Of a stretch of DNA of 64,000 bases, positions 10,156 through 20,215 are shown piece by piece. The stretch spans positions 496,001-560,000 of the forward strand of contig CAJQUW010007530.1 in NCBI GenBank assembly GCA_907163375.1, written 5' to 3'. Made by a program: the position numbers and the translations under genes. The notes under the pieces are model-generated. The model had not been told where the DNA came from. It made no database searches and saw nothing but the letters and a program-made list of their open reading frames with translations. How positions within the stretch are numbered: position 1 is the stretch's first letter; each line of letters begins with the position of its first letter. The stretch comes from Prostheceraeus crozeri. Lineage: Eukaryota; Platyhelminthes; Polycladida; Euryleptidae.

Positions 10156-11594
10156 TGAATATATCTTTCTTTATCTGTTTAACTATATCAAGCTCCTGTT
10201 GCATGAACGCTGTTAACTTCAAATCTTGACATCTGTTTTATCTCACTGTGCAGTTTGACAAGAGTTGGTTTATGACATAACAAGAGGAAGAAGGCTTACT
10301 TCAATCTTGATTATACACAAATCCTTTATTGTTTAGAATCTACATACAGAGGGATGGACGTTTTTTGAACAGTTGCGGCTTCGGTGTCTAACAGAAATGT
10401 GTAAAGACCTTTACATTCTGATGCAGGAAGGCTATTACTAAAACATTTTGGCCCTCGGTGTGTTTTAATAATAGCCTGCAGAAATGGGGAAACAAGATTG
10501 ACTGTGGTTATTACACCGGTTCGGCTGAACCGGAACAATATTCATCTATGTCGCCTCATGTTTCTTAAACATAAGAGAGTCTAAATTACTCAACATAATT
10601 AGAAATATTTATCAGATCGTGTCTTGAATCGTTGCCTTGCTTTTTGTCTTATAAGTTGTTTTAAAGCCCCAGCGCTTTCATTAGACTTATTACCTGGCTA
10701 TAATCTGCTACAGAGCACGATATAGGAATTAATTAAAGTTTATTTGCCCTAGATTATCTCCATTGTTGACTTGCTTAAGAGGCAATCGGCACTATCCTCA
10801 GCCTATGCAGTGACCACTGGGAAACAAAAGAGCATAAATGTCCATTCAATTAGTACAGTTTATTCCCGAAATTTCATTTTTTATATCTTTTAACGGCCGA
10901 CATCTTTAAAAAATTGTAAGTATATGATCAATTTGTGATAATGCCTAGGAAAAGCGTATTGCCTATCTTTGATGTAGCATAGATTTATGTACTTTGCTGT
11001 ACAACCTTCCTCATAATCTTCGTAATTTATTACAGCAAAAACTTACTTTCATGAATAGAGCTTTCAAGGATCCGAAGTCTTTAATTATCTAAATTAAGAA
11101 AATACTAGTTATTTCGGCTACGTCGCCTGTTGTCATCAGGTAGTAGGCCTACATACCCTCGGTGTACCTATACCCAATTCAACAAAAAAATCACGCAAAA
11201 AGATGGCGGAATAAATATCTCGGTCTTACCATTAAAAATAGCTACCTGATTCGAGCGACTAGCATTTGTAGTAATGGCAGATGTCAGACAATCATTCAAT
11301 GAAAAGATTTTGTCATCAGAAAATGTTTTCAGAAGAACAATGATTAGCGCGGTAGCAGTAATGGTAAGGCATTGTGACAGGTTGATTTTCGGTTCTAGAA
11401 ATTCTTTACGTGTCCTCACATCATTGCGTCTCATCTTAAGTTGTTAATACAGTTTTGGTCATTATGAAAGTGATTTTCCTTTTGAGACAGGGACAGTCTA
11501 TGCAGGGCTCACGAATCTAGATCCATTCCGCTGACCGAGATCAACACGAACATGTCTAATACGTTATTTTCTGTGAAGTTGGAAATGTTCACCT
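10156..11594. other. Unassigned sequence
   Basis: No convincing gene or element was found. Short ORFs at about 10326-10538 and 11168-11434 on the minus strand carry no recognisable domain. Confidence 0.5.
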
Positions 11595-11619
11595 AAAGGA
11601 TGCGCCACTTAGCTGACCA
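11595..11619 (-). mobile_element. Left piece of a Penelope-like 3' tail split by a hAT insertion
   Basis: GCGCCACTTAGCTGACCA joins directly to AGCGGCGGGAGATCAT at 16485 once the hAT element and one 8-bp duplication are removed. That restores a Penelope 3' tail like those at 37187 and 53928. Confidence 0.55.
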
Positions 11620-12034
11620 GCAGGGGCGTAGCGCCTATAGTATTCTAATAATCTGAGAATACACCGGAATTTACAAACGAAAATGAAATTACAAATATGT
11701 GATGATAGGATTTTGATTAACATGAAGGTCATATAATCTTGTTCGATGTTTCCGTTTTCCAATTCACAAAACTTCTTTAACACAGGCGGAGAGATACGAG
11801 TATTCTATCTCGCGACAGAATCACACCTGTACAGCAGTAGAGTTATCAATAGCGCGCCTCTGATTGGTCTGGATGCAGCAAACATTGTAATGATACGTCT
11901 CCTCTCTGCGTCGCCCTCCTGCCATGTGTCTGCTGTCTGATATTCTAGAATCAATATCTGCTAGCAGAGTGTAACCACCCTCTCCGGTCTTCGCTATTAC
12001 TCAATTACATCGCTACTTATAACGGAGAATACTC

Positions 12035-12418
12035 ATGGCAACTGTCGAGGAATTGATAAATTTACAAAATTCTCCTTTATCCTACGCAAAGAAAATAGAA
12101 CTAAAAACTAAAGGAAGAGATAAGCCGATTTTCACCTTTGAAGGAAGGAGAAAGTGCAATCTTAGTGTGCAATATCAAAAATACGAATGGCTGACTGGTT
12201 GCCCCATTAGAAAGACACTTTTCTGCTTTCCGTGCCTTATCTTTAAACCAAAAACGACAGTGTTTTCATCGACGAGAGGATTACTCGACTTGGCGAATTT
12301 CTCTAATCATGTGAAGAGACATATAAAATCTCCTACGCATCTGGCCGCGATCACCTCTCTTAAACTTATTGGCAAAGTAAGGATCGATGAAATGTTAAAT
12401 GAGGAGTTCAAACTTTGA
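12035..12418 (+). CDS. hAT transposase, N-terminal part (zinc-finger region)
   Basis: The 127-aa ORF contains a TTF-type-like finger: RRKCNLSVQYQKYEWLTGCP, LFCFPCLIF, and the FSNHVKRHIKSPTH histidine pair. This is the DNA-binding module found before DUF4371 in ZMYM/hAT-type transposases. It begins with ATGGCAACTGTCGAGG about 415 bp inside the element. It ends at TGA in AAACTTTGA, where the downstream ORF continues the protein in the -1 frame. A single lost base in the T run would explain this. The gene is therefore one apparent frameshift away from open, pointing to recent activity. Confidence 0.85.
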   Translation: MATVEELINLQNSPLSYAKKIELKTKGRDKPIFTFEGRRKCNLSVQYQKYEWLTGCPIRKTLFCFPCLIFKPKTTVFSSTRGLLDLANFSNHVKRHIKSPTHLAAITSLKLIGKVRIDEMLNEEFKL

Positions 12419-14262
12419 GAAATATGCACAACGAGGAAGTGAGGAAGAACAGAGAAATGATGCGACATCATATTAAAGCCGCTCTTTTCCTTGTTTGCCA
12501 AGGCCTTTCTTTTAGAGGTCATTCAGAGAGCACTGACAGTCCAAATCGTGGAAATTTCATTGAATTGATTAAGCTCCTCAGCGAATTTAGTTCTGATCCG
12601 CTGATTAAAAATTGTGTCTCTCCTGATCACAGTCTCCCATTTTCAGGATTATCACCTGATATTCAAAACGACTTGATTAAGTGTTTGTATGATCAGGTTC
12701 GCGGTGAAATCGAGAATCGAATCAAAGGTGCTCCTTTTATATCTATAATTGCTGACGATACAACGGACATTTCAAATACAAGTCAAATGGCTGTCAGTGT
12801 CCGACTTGTTCACAATGGATCGGTCTTCGAACATCTGATTGACCTTGTCAATGTGTCAGTAGACAGATCAGCTAACAATCTTGCCTGTGTAATATGTGAA
12901 AGTCTTGAGTCCGTTGGTGTAACCAAAAATACTTCAGTGATCGGCCAGTCATACGACGGTGCAAGTAACATGATGGGTAAGCACAATTTAGTGCAAACTA
13001 AGATCAAGGAGATTTGGCCCTCAGCAAACTTCGTTCATTGTTATGCACACAAATGGGCATTAGTAGCACAAAGTGTCAGTAAGAATATTCCGTTGGTATC
13101 AATATTTTTCGGATTTTTGCAAAATTTGACAACATTTTTTCGCGCTTCACCAACACGTGCTTCTATGTTATCCAGTCCATTGCCTCTTGCGTCAACTACG
13201 CGTTGGTTGACGAGAGGAAAATCTGTCTGTGCTATTTCTTCTAAGTATTGTGAAATTTTCAATGTTTTAGAAAATATTTCTTCGGAGTCCTCTGCTTGCT
13301 CAATTGATTGCTACACCCGCGCTGAAGCGAAAGGATTGCGATATCAATTGGGAAATTGTGAGAATGTGTTTCTCTTATTCTTTTTTCTTAAAGTTTTCGC
13401 ATTATCCGACATGATGACAAAGAAACTTCAAGGTGTGATGATTGATCCAGCTGAAATATCTTCGAAGGTAGCAGACTATCGTGCAAACTTGTGTGAACTA
13501 CGCTCTGAAGTTTCCTTTCAAACGTTCGTCGAGGAAGCGAAGCAATATGAGCCTTACTTTTTTAATCATGAAAAGAGAGTCCCACAAATCAACGAGCAAC
13601 ATCTCCTTGACAGCGGTTACACTCCAAGTAGGCCTAAGCCATCATCTTCGTCATCCCAATTTGAGAAGGATAAACTTAAGCGATTAATGTACGAAATCAT
13701 CGATACACTAATTTTTCAGTTAGACCAACGATTTGAAAACATCGAAAGTCTTCAGTGGATAAAACTATTTCAGCCATCGAGATTTGATGTACTGAAAGCT
13801 GATGCATTTGAAGTTGTACGACTTGTGAATGAACTGAAGAAACATCACCCAGATTTAGTTCAAGAAGAAGAAGAGAAGTTGCGCAACGAATTACACATTC
13901 TATTCACTGATTCAGATTTGCGAGTGGCACTTGGAGAAGCAAATGATCCTTCTACCCTTCTTAAACAAATGCATTCCTTGGATTTGTGTGACGCTCTACC
14001 TCTTGTCTCTAAAGCATTAATGGCTTCACAAACAATTGCTCTAACATCGGTGACATGTGAAAGAACCTTCAGTGTGCTTCGGCGAATCAAGACCTACCTG
14101 CGTTCCACCATGACTCAAGAACGCATGAAACAACTGGTATTTTTAAGCATCGAAACTTCTCTTCTCAAACACTTATCAGGAGAGTGTTCGTTCGTTGACA
14201 CAATTATCGACAAGTTTGCTTCAATGAAAGATCGTCAAGTAAAGTTGTTATATCGTAAGTAA
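12415..14262 (+). CDS. hAT transposase, catalytic and dimerisation part (DUF4371 plus hAT C-terminal domain)
   Basis: About 612 residues are open without a stop. In order: KNREMMRHHIKAALFLVCQG and SFRGH (DUF4371 start), NRGNFIELI, IIADDTTDIS (first catalytic Asp region), SYDGASNMMG (second Asp), FVHCYAHKWAL, a helical insertion, and the hAT dimerisation domain LTSVTCERTFSVLRRIKTYL then MTQERMKQLVFLSIE. An upstream stop in this frame lies at 12400-12402, so it is the continuation of the 12035 ORF and not an independent gene. The enzyme cuts and pastes its own element, recognising the CAGGGGCGTAGC ends. No intron is seen. Confidence 0.92.
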   Translation: MRNMHNEEVRKNREMMRHHIKAALFLVCQGLSFRGHSESTDSPNRGNFIELIKLLSEFSSDPLIKNCVSPDHSLPFSGLSPDIQNDLIKCLYDQVRGEIENRIKGAPFISIIADDTTDISNTSQMAVSVRLVHNGSVFEHLIDLVNVSVDRSANNLACVICESLESVGVTKNTSVIGQSYDGASNMMGKHNLVQTKIKEIWPSANFVHCYAHKWALVAQSVSKNIPLVSIFFGFLQNLTTFFRASPTRASMLSSPLPLASTTRWLTRGKSVCAISSKYCEIFNVLENISSESSACSIDCYTRAEAKGLRYQLGNCENVFLLFFFLKVFALSDMMTKKLQGVMIDPAEISSKVADYRANLCELRSEVSFQTFVEEAKQYEPYFFNHEKRVPQINEQHLLDSGYTPSRPKPSSSSSQFEKDKLKRLMYEIIDTLIFQLDQRFENIESLQWIKLFQPSRFDVLKADAFEVVRLVNELKKHHPDLVQEEEEKLRNELHILFTDSDLRVALGEANDPSTLLKQMHSLDLCDALPLVSKALMASQTIALTSVTCERTFSVLRRIKTYLRSTMTQERMKQLVFLSIETSLLKHLSGECSFVDTIIDKFASMKDRQVKLLYRK

Positions 14263-14271
14263 ATACATCAG

Positions 14272-16236
14272 CAGAGGCGTCGCTAAGGAAACATCATTGG
14301 GGGGGGGGTGTTTGCTGAATTTTACCTGATTTACAACTTAGAGCCAAAATTTGCCTGATTATTACACACACGCATACTCACACACATTCCAACATGTTTC
14401 ATGTTTATATCCTACAGAAGAGGTACCTGCAGTGTTGGATTTGAGGGGAGGGAAAGTGGGGAAGTTCCCCTGCACTGCCTCATCTCATCCCCGGCACTGG
14501 AGATGCACCTTCCTTCCCTGAGGGGGAAGAATATTTCCAGTAGATGGCTTTACATTGCCTCAACCAGATTGATAGAGCATCAGTTCATTCTTTTAGTGAA
14601 TATGAGCAACATTGACAGGCGCAGGCCTAGTTTCCTCACGATTCTTCATAAGCTTAATTGTCTTATCATCAATAATTGACCTTCTTTGTTCATAAAGATA
14701 ACAAATAAATTCGAGATGCAGAAAGTGCTGAATGAAATAATTAGAAGGTAGCGAAACCATCACAAAAAGAGTGGAATCCAGAATGCTATCTTGATTCTTT
14801 CACGGTCTTGATGACAACACACACAGTATTTTATTCATATTAATGTAATAGAACTCTTCACAATCAATAAAATCAAGTTTGGGAACATTGTTTAACTTTC
14901 ACTCTGTGAATATTGACAGAAGCCCGAATTTTGTGAATTCATTATAGGTCTAATTACAATAAATTACAGAATGATCATCTGCGGAATGTTTATGTGGATC
15001 TTCACATGCGAGACCTACTATGAATTTCTGATGCACAAGGGTATCCACGCACCTTATTTGAAGCATTATTTAACCAAATGCGGGTGGCACCAAATGCATG
15101 CATTGGAGAGTCCCTTTCAAGGATCAAATGGGCCTATCTCCTACTTTTTCCATTTATGGTTCAACTGTTTTCAAAATAATTCGCGGGTGTTCTTAGTGCG
15201 AGGATGATAGTGGTGCTACATGAATCAATGTCCTCTTTCTTTTGATCACCCTTTTTCCGGCTTTGGTTGCAGCGTTGACCCAAAAACTTCCGTTCGAAAG
15301 CTTCCCCCTACTGCTATCATGCTCAAATCCAACACTAGGTACCTACCTAATCATCTAATCGGTCGGAAATGACACCTATAAATGAAAAATAATTTAATTG
15401 GTGGTTATTTATGTGGCCAATGAAATGCCGATGACGTTAAGTTAATTTGTGCGCAATTGGATCCCGTAGTATCGACTGTTAAGGAAATTTTCGACGGTGT
15501 TTGCATCGAGAAAGTTAACACGCTGTTGACAATAAACTTCTACGCACAGAGAAGACGGTGTGCCTTATTCATACCGTGCGCTTTCCGCGGTGCGCGTGTG
15601 AATGACTCGGTATGAGGAAGGTTCGATGAAATCCACCGTAACGATGACGTCATCTCAAGGGACAACGCAATAGCCAGAGCTTACGTGTATATCAATCAAC
15701 GGTTAAATATACACTACCCAGCTAGGCAGAATGAGTTGCAGGCGTTTTAGCGTTAGGTGATTCAGTGCCAATATTCACTGGCCACATTATAGGTAAGGTA
15801 CTGGAATTACATTTCAATTCCACTTAGATATTTTAAATTTAGCAGAGCTAACTCACATCGCCTTACATGTATGTTCCAATTTTTAAGAAAATGCGAGGCG
15901 ACTGTTCCTCCTGCTCGCATACAGTCATCCCCGGTGCAGGTCGTTTTCAGCGCGCTATGTTTGTCCGCTTTCGCGTGACAAATCAATATCATCAACGGCA
16001 ACTAACCATATACTTTCTGGTGTCTAGAAAGGGTGAGAATTTCCCGACATTACGATGTGTTTTTGTGACAAGACGTATTTTTGTGGCTAAAACAACGTCA
16101 GTGAATATTGCAGCTGAATCGCCGGCAAACCGGCGGTTTGCCTGAAATTTCTCATTTTACCTGAATCTTTTTATTAATTTCATATTGGGGGGGGTGTTAC
16201 GGTCCCCCACACCCCCCCCCGGTCGCGACGCCTCTG
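14272..16236. mobile_element. Non-autonomous hAT element nested in the hAT element
   Basis: Ends CAGAGGCGTCGC and GCGACGCCTCTG are flanked by the perfect 8-bp duplication TACATCAG (14264-14271 and 16237-16244). Poly-G and poly-C runs lie just inside both ends. The terminal motif CAGRGGCGTMGC resembles that of its host element, so a related transposase may have moved it. It itself carries the 908-bp insert at 14430-15337. No transposase is present. Confidence 0.93.
14430..15337. mobile_element. Third-level hAT-like MITE (908 bp)
   Basis: Inverted ends CAGTGTTGGATTTGAG and CTCAAATCCAACACTA are flanked by GGTACCTG (14422-14429) and GGTACCTA (15338-15345), seven of eight identical. A 78-aa ORF at 14971-15207 has no recognisable domain and is probably chance. 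Confidence 0.8.
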
Positions 16237-16484
16237 TACATCAGGTTATAGTGTTATGATTTACCTGTATTGTTTTTGGTAATGACTATAAGTGGAAATG
16301 GAGTTGTTATGAAAATTGATTTTGCTCTTTAAATTATAATAATAAAAAATATATTTTGAGCAATGCGCCTAAAGGACTAAACATTGACTTGGAATTTACA
16401 TGTAGGCCTACGTTCTTTTCCCGGTTCTTTCATTGGACTCAGATTACCTCATCTGAGGTGGTCTGCTACGCCACTGGCTGACCA

Positions 16485-16650
16485 AGCGGCGGGAGATCAT
16501 GACAGTCAAAAAAGAGGTGAAAAATAGACTCCTCCTTTTTTGGTCAAATTACCATTGTTTTGTAGATGTGCATGTGCTAGAAACGATGCTTCGCTGTCCC
16601 TCGAATTCACAGGTCGATGGAAAGTGGTCGCGGATTAAGCTAGGAGAGAT
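16485..16650 (-). mobile_element. Penelope-like element 3'-end remnant
   Basis: AGCGGCGGGAGATCAT matches the asymmetric tail of the large Penelope pair (GTCGTCGGGAGATCAT at about 53935). Further in, GATGCTTCG and CAGGTCGATGG match the CCTTCGGCG and ACGGTCGATGG block at 54041-54076. It is a degraded, 5'-truncated minus-strand copy, and it is the target into which the 4.9-kb hAT element inserted. Confidence 0.55.
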
Positions 16651-17714
16651 AGGATAAAAACGGGAGAGTTAGGATCTTCAACTGAATACCTTACAATCAG
16701 GAACATGTTGCCTAAATCGTAAGATTGAGCACCCATTGTGTTGGTATTCGGGTAGCCTGCAGCATTTATCAAGATTTGAGCTACACTATTGTAATCAAAG
16801 AAAGAAAAATTCATTTACTTTCACCTTAACTCTCGGACAACAGCGGCTGTTGGCTGCGCATTGAGGCAACCATTGGCCAAATATCACCCATCTACTTCAT
16901 GCAATCTATCCAACATATGAAACACTGATATTCTGACAAGCATGCACAACAGGAAGCTTTCGAAAAAATCTGTGATGATTGCGAAGCTCCTTTGCAATCA
17001 GATACTTCTTTTAAAGCAATAGAGGAGACTCGCGGTTTCATGAAGGAGAGTGCACTTCATTCTCCATGAATAATTTCACAATGTAGAGCTAGTCAGTGAA
17101 TGTATATCTCTTGAATGAACTTCATAAAACTGAAAAATTCTCAACACTTAACTGTCACCGTTATAATTGTAAAGTATCTGATCAATGGAGACGACATACA
17201 CCGGATGAAATGCCGAAATCCTTATTTTCGACTCAGCTCGTGCAGGGCATCGCGTCAGAAGAGAGTAAGTGTTTTTTTTTTAAATGCGCATTCTTTGCAC
17301 ATGATGAAGATCTAAGATGATCGACAGACGCTTTTCTCACGCGGTGGGTTGCGACCCATAATTAAGTCGCTGGCTGATACTCAAGTCTACAGATCGGTCG
17401 CTGTGGATCGTTAGAATTGCAAGGAATTATTTTCTTAGTAAATAAACACAGTCATTTATCAATATCTATAATGCATAGAACATCCTCAAGCAGTCATTGA
17501 ATGAAATTAGATTTTGTTTTGATCAGTTTGAAAATGTGAGGGTCTGATGAGGTCCAATCAAAATTGAAAGTTCTATAAATTTTAAATCAAATAGTTGCAC
17601 ATTTGTTCGAAGTAAAATTGACAGGTATTTCTGTTCATCGATCATAATTTGGCCTATATTCTCAATGCAACTGTAATTTCAATGTTCGAGGTACGCAAAT
17701 AACATGTTAAGTTG
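16651..17714. other. Unassigned sequence
   Basis: No gene or repeat is identified here. The two overlapping short plus-strand ORFs near 17096-17320 have no domain motif. Confidence 0.45.
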
Positions 17715-18330
17715 ATTTCTGCGAGAAGATGATGATGATCACGAATTTTATTACGAGTGAAGGACATAATGCTGCTAGAGCTTCAAGGTCTTTTTACAAA
17801 AAATAAAAGAAATTATCAATAAAACAGAGACATCATTACATAAGATCGACACTGCAAACGTCTGAAGTGAAATTATCCAATAAAAAGTCTTTGACAAGTA
17901 CTTAGAAATTGCGCGGAGATGCCGATGACGTGGTACTTGTAGGCAACCTGTTCCAGAACTGGGGACCCCGAGAAGAGAAACGTGCCTTTGAGACGGAGGA
18001 CAATCGAAACTTCGCGCCCTGTTGCTGATTTTTTGAGCTAGAACGGAGACGAGAGCGGCCAGGAAGCTCTTTCACAGAAGTAAGTCGATCACACAAATAA
18101 GACGGTGCTTGATGGTGCATGCACTTGTAGACAAGGACCGCCAAGCGAAAGTCGATGCGGCAGCGGGCAGATAGCCAGTTCAACTCTTCGAAGTATGGAG
18201 AAACATGAGAAAAACGAGGCAGATTAAATACGAGGCGCACCGATGCATTGAGAATTGCTTGAAGGTGTTGTGTCAAAGTATTGGAGAGGCCGGACAGAGC
18301 AGCAGCACAATAGTCAACGAGAATTCATCA
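17715..18330 (-). mobile_element. 5'-truncated LINE, L2/CR1-like 3' end
   Basis: The segment contains the last 124 codons of a non-LTR reverse transcriptase (17902-18276) followed by an untranslated tail with AATAAA and a short ATC-repeat at the left (minus-strand 3') end, near 17730. Microsatellite-like 3' ends are typical of L2/CR1 elements. 5' truncation at about 18330 is the normal result of incomplete target-primed reverse transcription. Confidence 0.8.
17902..18276 (-). pseudogene. LINE ORF2 C-terminus (CR1/L2 type)
   Basis: The 124-aa ORF carries the conserved C-terminal region of CR1/L2/Rex-type ORF2: LQAILNASVRLVFNLPRFSH, then LNWLSARCRIDFRLAVLVYK, then APSYLCDRL, then SRGPQFWNRLP. 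This region lies downstream of the reverse transcriptase palm, which is missing. There is no start codon context, so it is a fragment that is not expressed as such. Confidence 0.85.
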
Positions 18331-19309
18331 GCTACAACTTTTTAATACTACTGAGATATCGTCTAAGTTAGCCTACTGCACTGGTTATAATTAACAAATG
18401 CTGCTTTTTGAAACTAAATAGAAGAAAAATATGAATTGCAGAGTGCCTGGGTATAGAATAAAGATGTGTTCTCAAACTTAATCAATTAGAGCAAAGAACA
18501 ATGAGCAAAAGGAAAACAGAGGAGGTCTTCAACCCGACTATTTCAACAGTGCTCCAACATGGCAATCACAGAAGCTCATTTACAAGATTTCGATGAAATG
18601 TCGATTCAGCTACAGCAAAAAATTTTATATTTTTGAATATATGCGAGCAATTATAATACACATTATTGTAGAATAAATCAGTACACGCGAAATAGTGTTC
18701 CTTTTTTGATAAAAAGTGCATTTTAATTCCGCAGTTTAAGGTTACTCAAGTGCACATTGACTGTTTTTAACATCATCGTTCAGTAATTTAGAAGATAATT
18801 CTTTAATTCAAATGATTTCTAAGTCTCACTTTGAAAAAATGACTAATATTTCGTCAACTGCTGGTGTTACACTCTGCGTTTTCCTACCTCTTCTTCCGGT
18901 CTATTCTAAGATTGATTAAAATCACTGTCCGGAAAAAGACGACGCTTGTAGCGTTGACATTAAATTACCGAACTTCTTATTTTCCTTCCAAGTGTTTTCG
19001 CCTTACGTATCTGTTAAGATTCATACTGAATTCTATACTGAGATTCTAGGAGACTATATTAAATTAGTACTCACATCTATTCTCTACTAGGATCTAAGTG
19101 GATTTAAATCTTGGCATCTAGAGGAATTAATTTTCTCATTTTCCCTAGGGAGAATTTTACCAATAGTACTTTTCTGATTTACATTTGCCGTTTAGGAAGT
19201 TTAGTTGGAGAATTGTTTGAAGTTGACGGTAGTTGGTTCACCCGGCATGCATCTGAGGATAGATTATTTATTTTAGCAACCCCATTTTCCCTGAAAAGAT
19301 GTGAGGGGA
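18331..19309. other. Unassigned sequence
   Basis: Nothing recognised. It lies between two LINE fragments. Confidence 0.45.
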
Positions 19310-20215
19310 AATGTCATGCACATAATAGTAATACGATATTCATAGTCGCAGTCAGTAATCACTTCGTGTCTTCTCCATCACACCCTTTAACGCGTTCTTA
19401 ACAACTATCCGCCATTCCGATCTGTCCTTCGCCTTCTCCTTCCAAGTTCTCCAGTTTTCTTCTGTGCTTTCCAGGTCTCGCTTGATACAGTCCTTCCAGC
19501 GAATCCTTGGCCGTCCCCTTCTTGTCATTCTGTTATCCATCTCTTCCACTTGTTTCACTAACCCCTCGTCTCCCATCCTTACCACACGTCCAGCGCACCC
19601 CAGTCTCTTATCCACCACATTCTGTGTTACCGTTTTCTTCAATCCTACTTCCTCAGCTCCACCATTCTTCGTTTCTCCTCCACATTGAGCCACAGATGCG
19701 CCTTATCCAGTTATTTTCACATACTTGCAACATCTTTTGCTGCTACTCAGTTAGTGCCAACGTTTCTAATCCGTATCTCAATGCTGGCAAGACACGTGTT
19801 TCCAAAACCTTGCCTCGCATCCTCTGACCAATTTTTCTGTCCGCCAGCACCCTTGCCATTTTCCTGTATGCCCAAGCTCCGGCTTGTATCCTTCTTACTT
19901 CTGCATCACCTCGACCATCTTCAGAGACCATTCCACCAAGGTACACAAACACTACGAGAATTGTGTGCTGCTTCAGTCCCACTTCTCTCACACCCACAGC
20001 CAAGTCCTTCCACGCCCTGTCGATCCACATCCCTTCTGTCATCACCAAGCTCATTCTCATACCATGAGACGTAAAATTTCTATCCCAGTCTTTCAGTATC
20101 TTTTAACTCAAATTCATCTTTCGCTACTACTGCCAAGTCATCCGCGCACAATAATTCATGGTTTCCTTTTCACTTTTTTACCGGCTAACTATATCCATTA
20201 ACACTATGAACTAGT
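19310..20215 (-). pseudogene. 5'-truncated RTE-like LINE (endonuclease-reverse transcriptase C-terminal part)
   Basis: On the minus strand the order is: a CADDLAVVA reverse transcriptase motif near 20130; MRMSLVMTEGMW (about 20060); YLGGMVSEDGRGDAEVRRIQ; KIGQRMRGKVLETRVLPALR; YGLETLALTE (to about 19745). In another frame follow EVGLKKTVTQNVVDKRLG, CAGRVVRMGD and RRGRPRIRWKDCIKRDLEST (19352-19693). These are the hallmarks of a widespread RTE-like LINE often annotated as endonuclease-reverse transcriptase. At least two frame changes and one in-frame stop (TAG after LALTE) separate the pieces, so it is dead. Confidence 0.85.

Larger units (their letters stand above)
11621..16476 (+). mobile_element. 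Autonomous-type hAT DNA transposon (about 4.9 kb, with nested elements)
   Basis: Terminal repeats CAGGGGCGTAGC and GCTACGCCACTG are flanked by the 8-bp duplication GCTGACCA (11612-11619 and 16477-16484), with one extra base on the left. It carries a nearly complete transposase (12035-14262). A second hAT element has inserted two bases after the transposase stop, which left the gene intact. Without nested DNA the element is about 2.9 kb, a normal hAT size. Confidence 0.93.
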
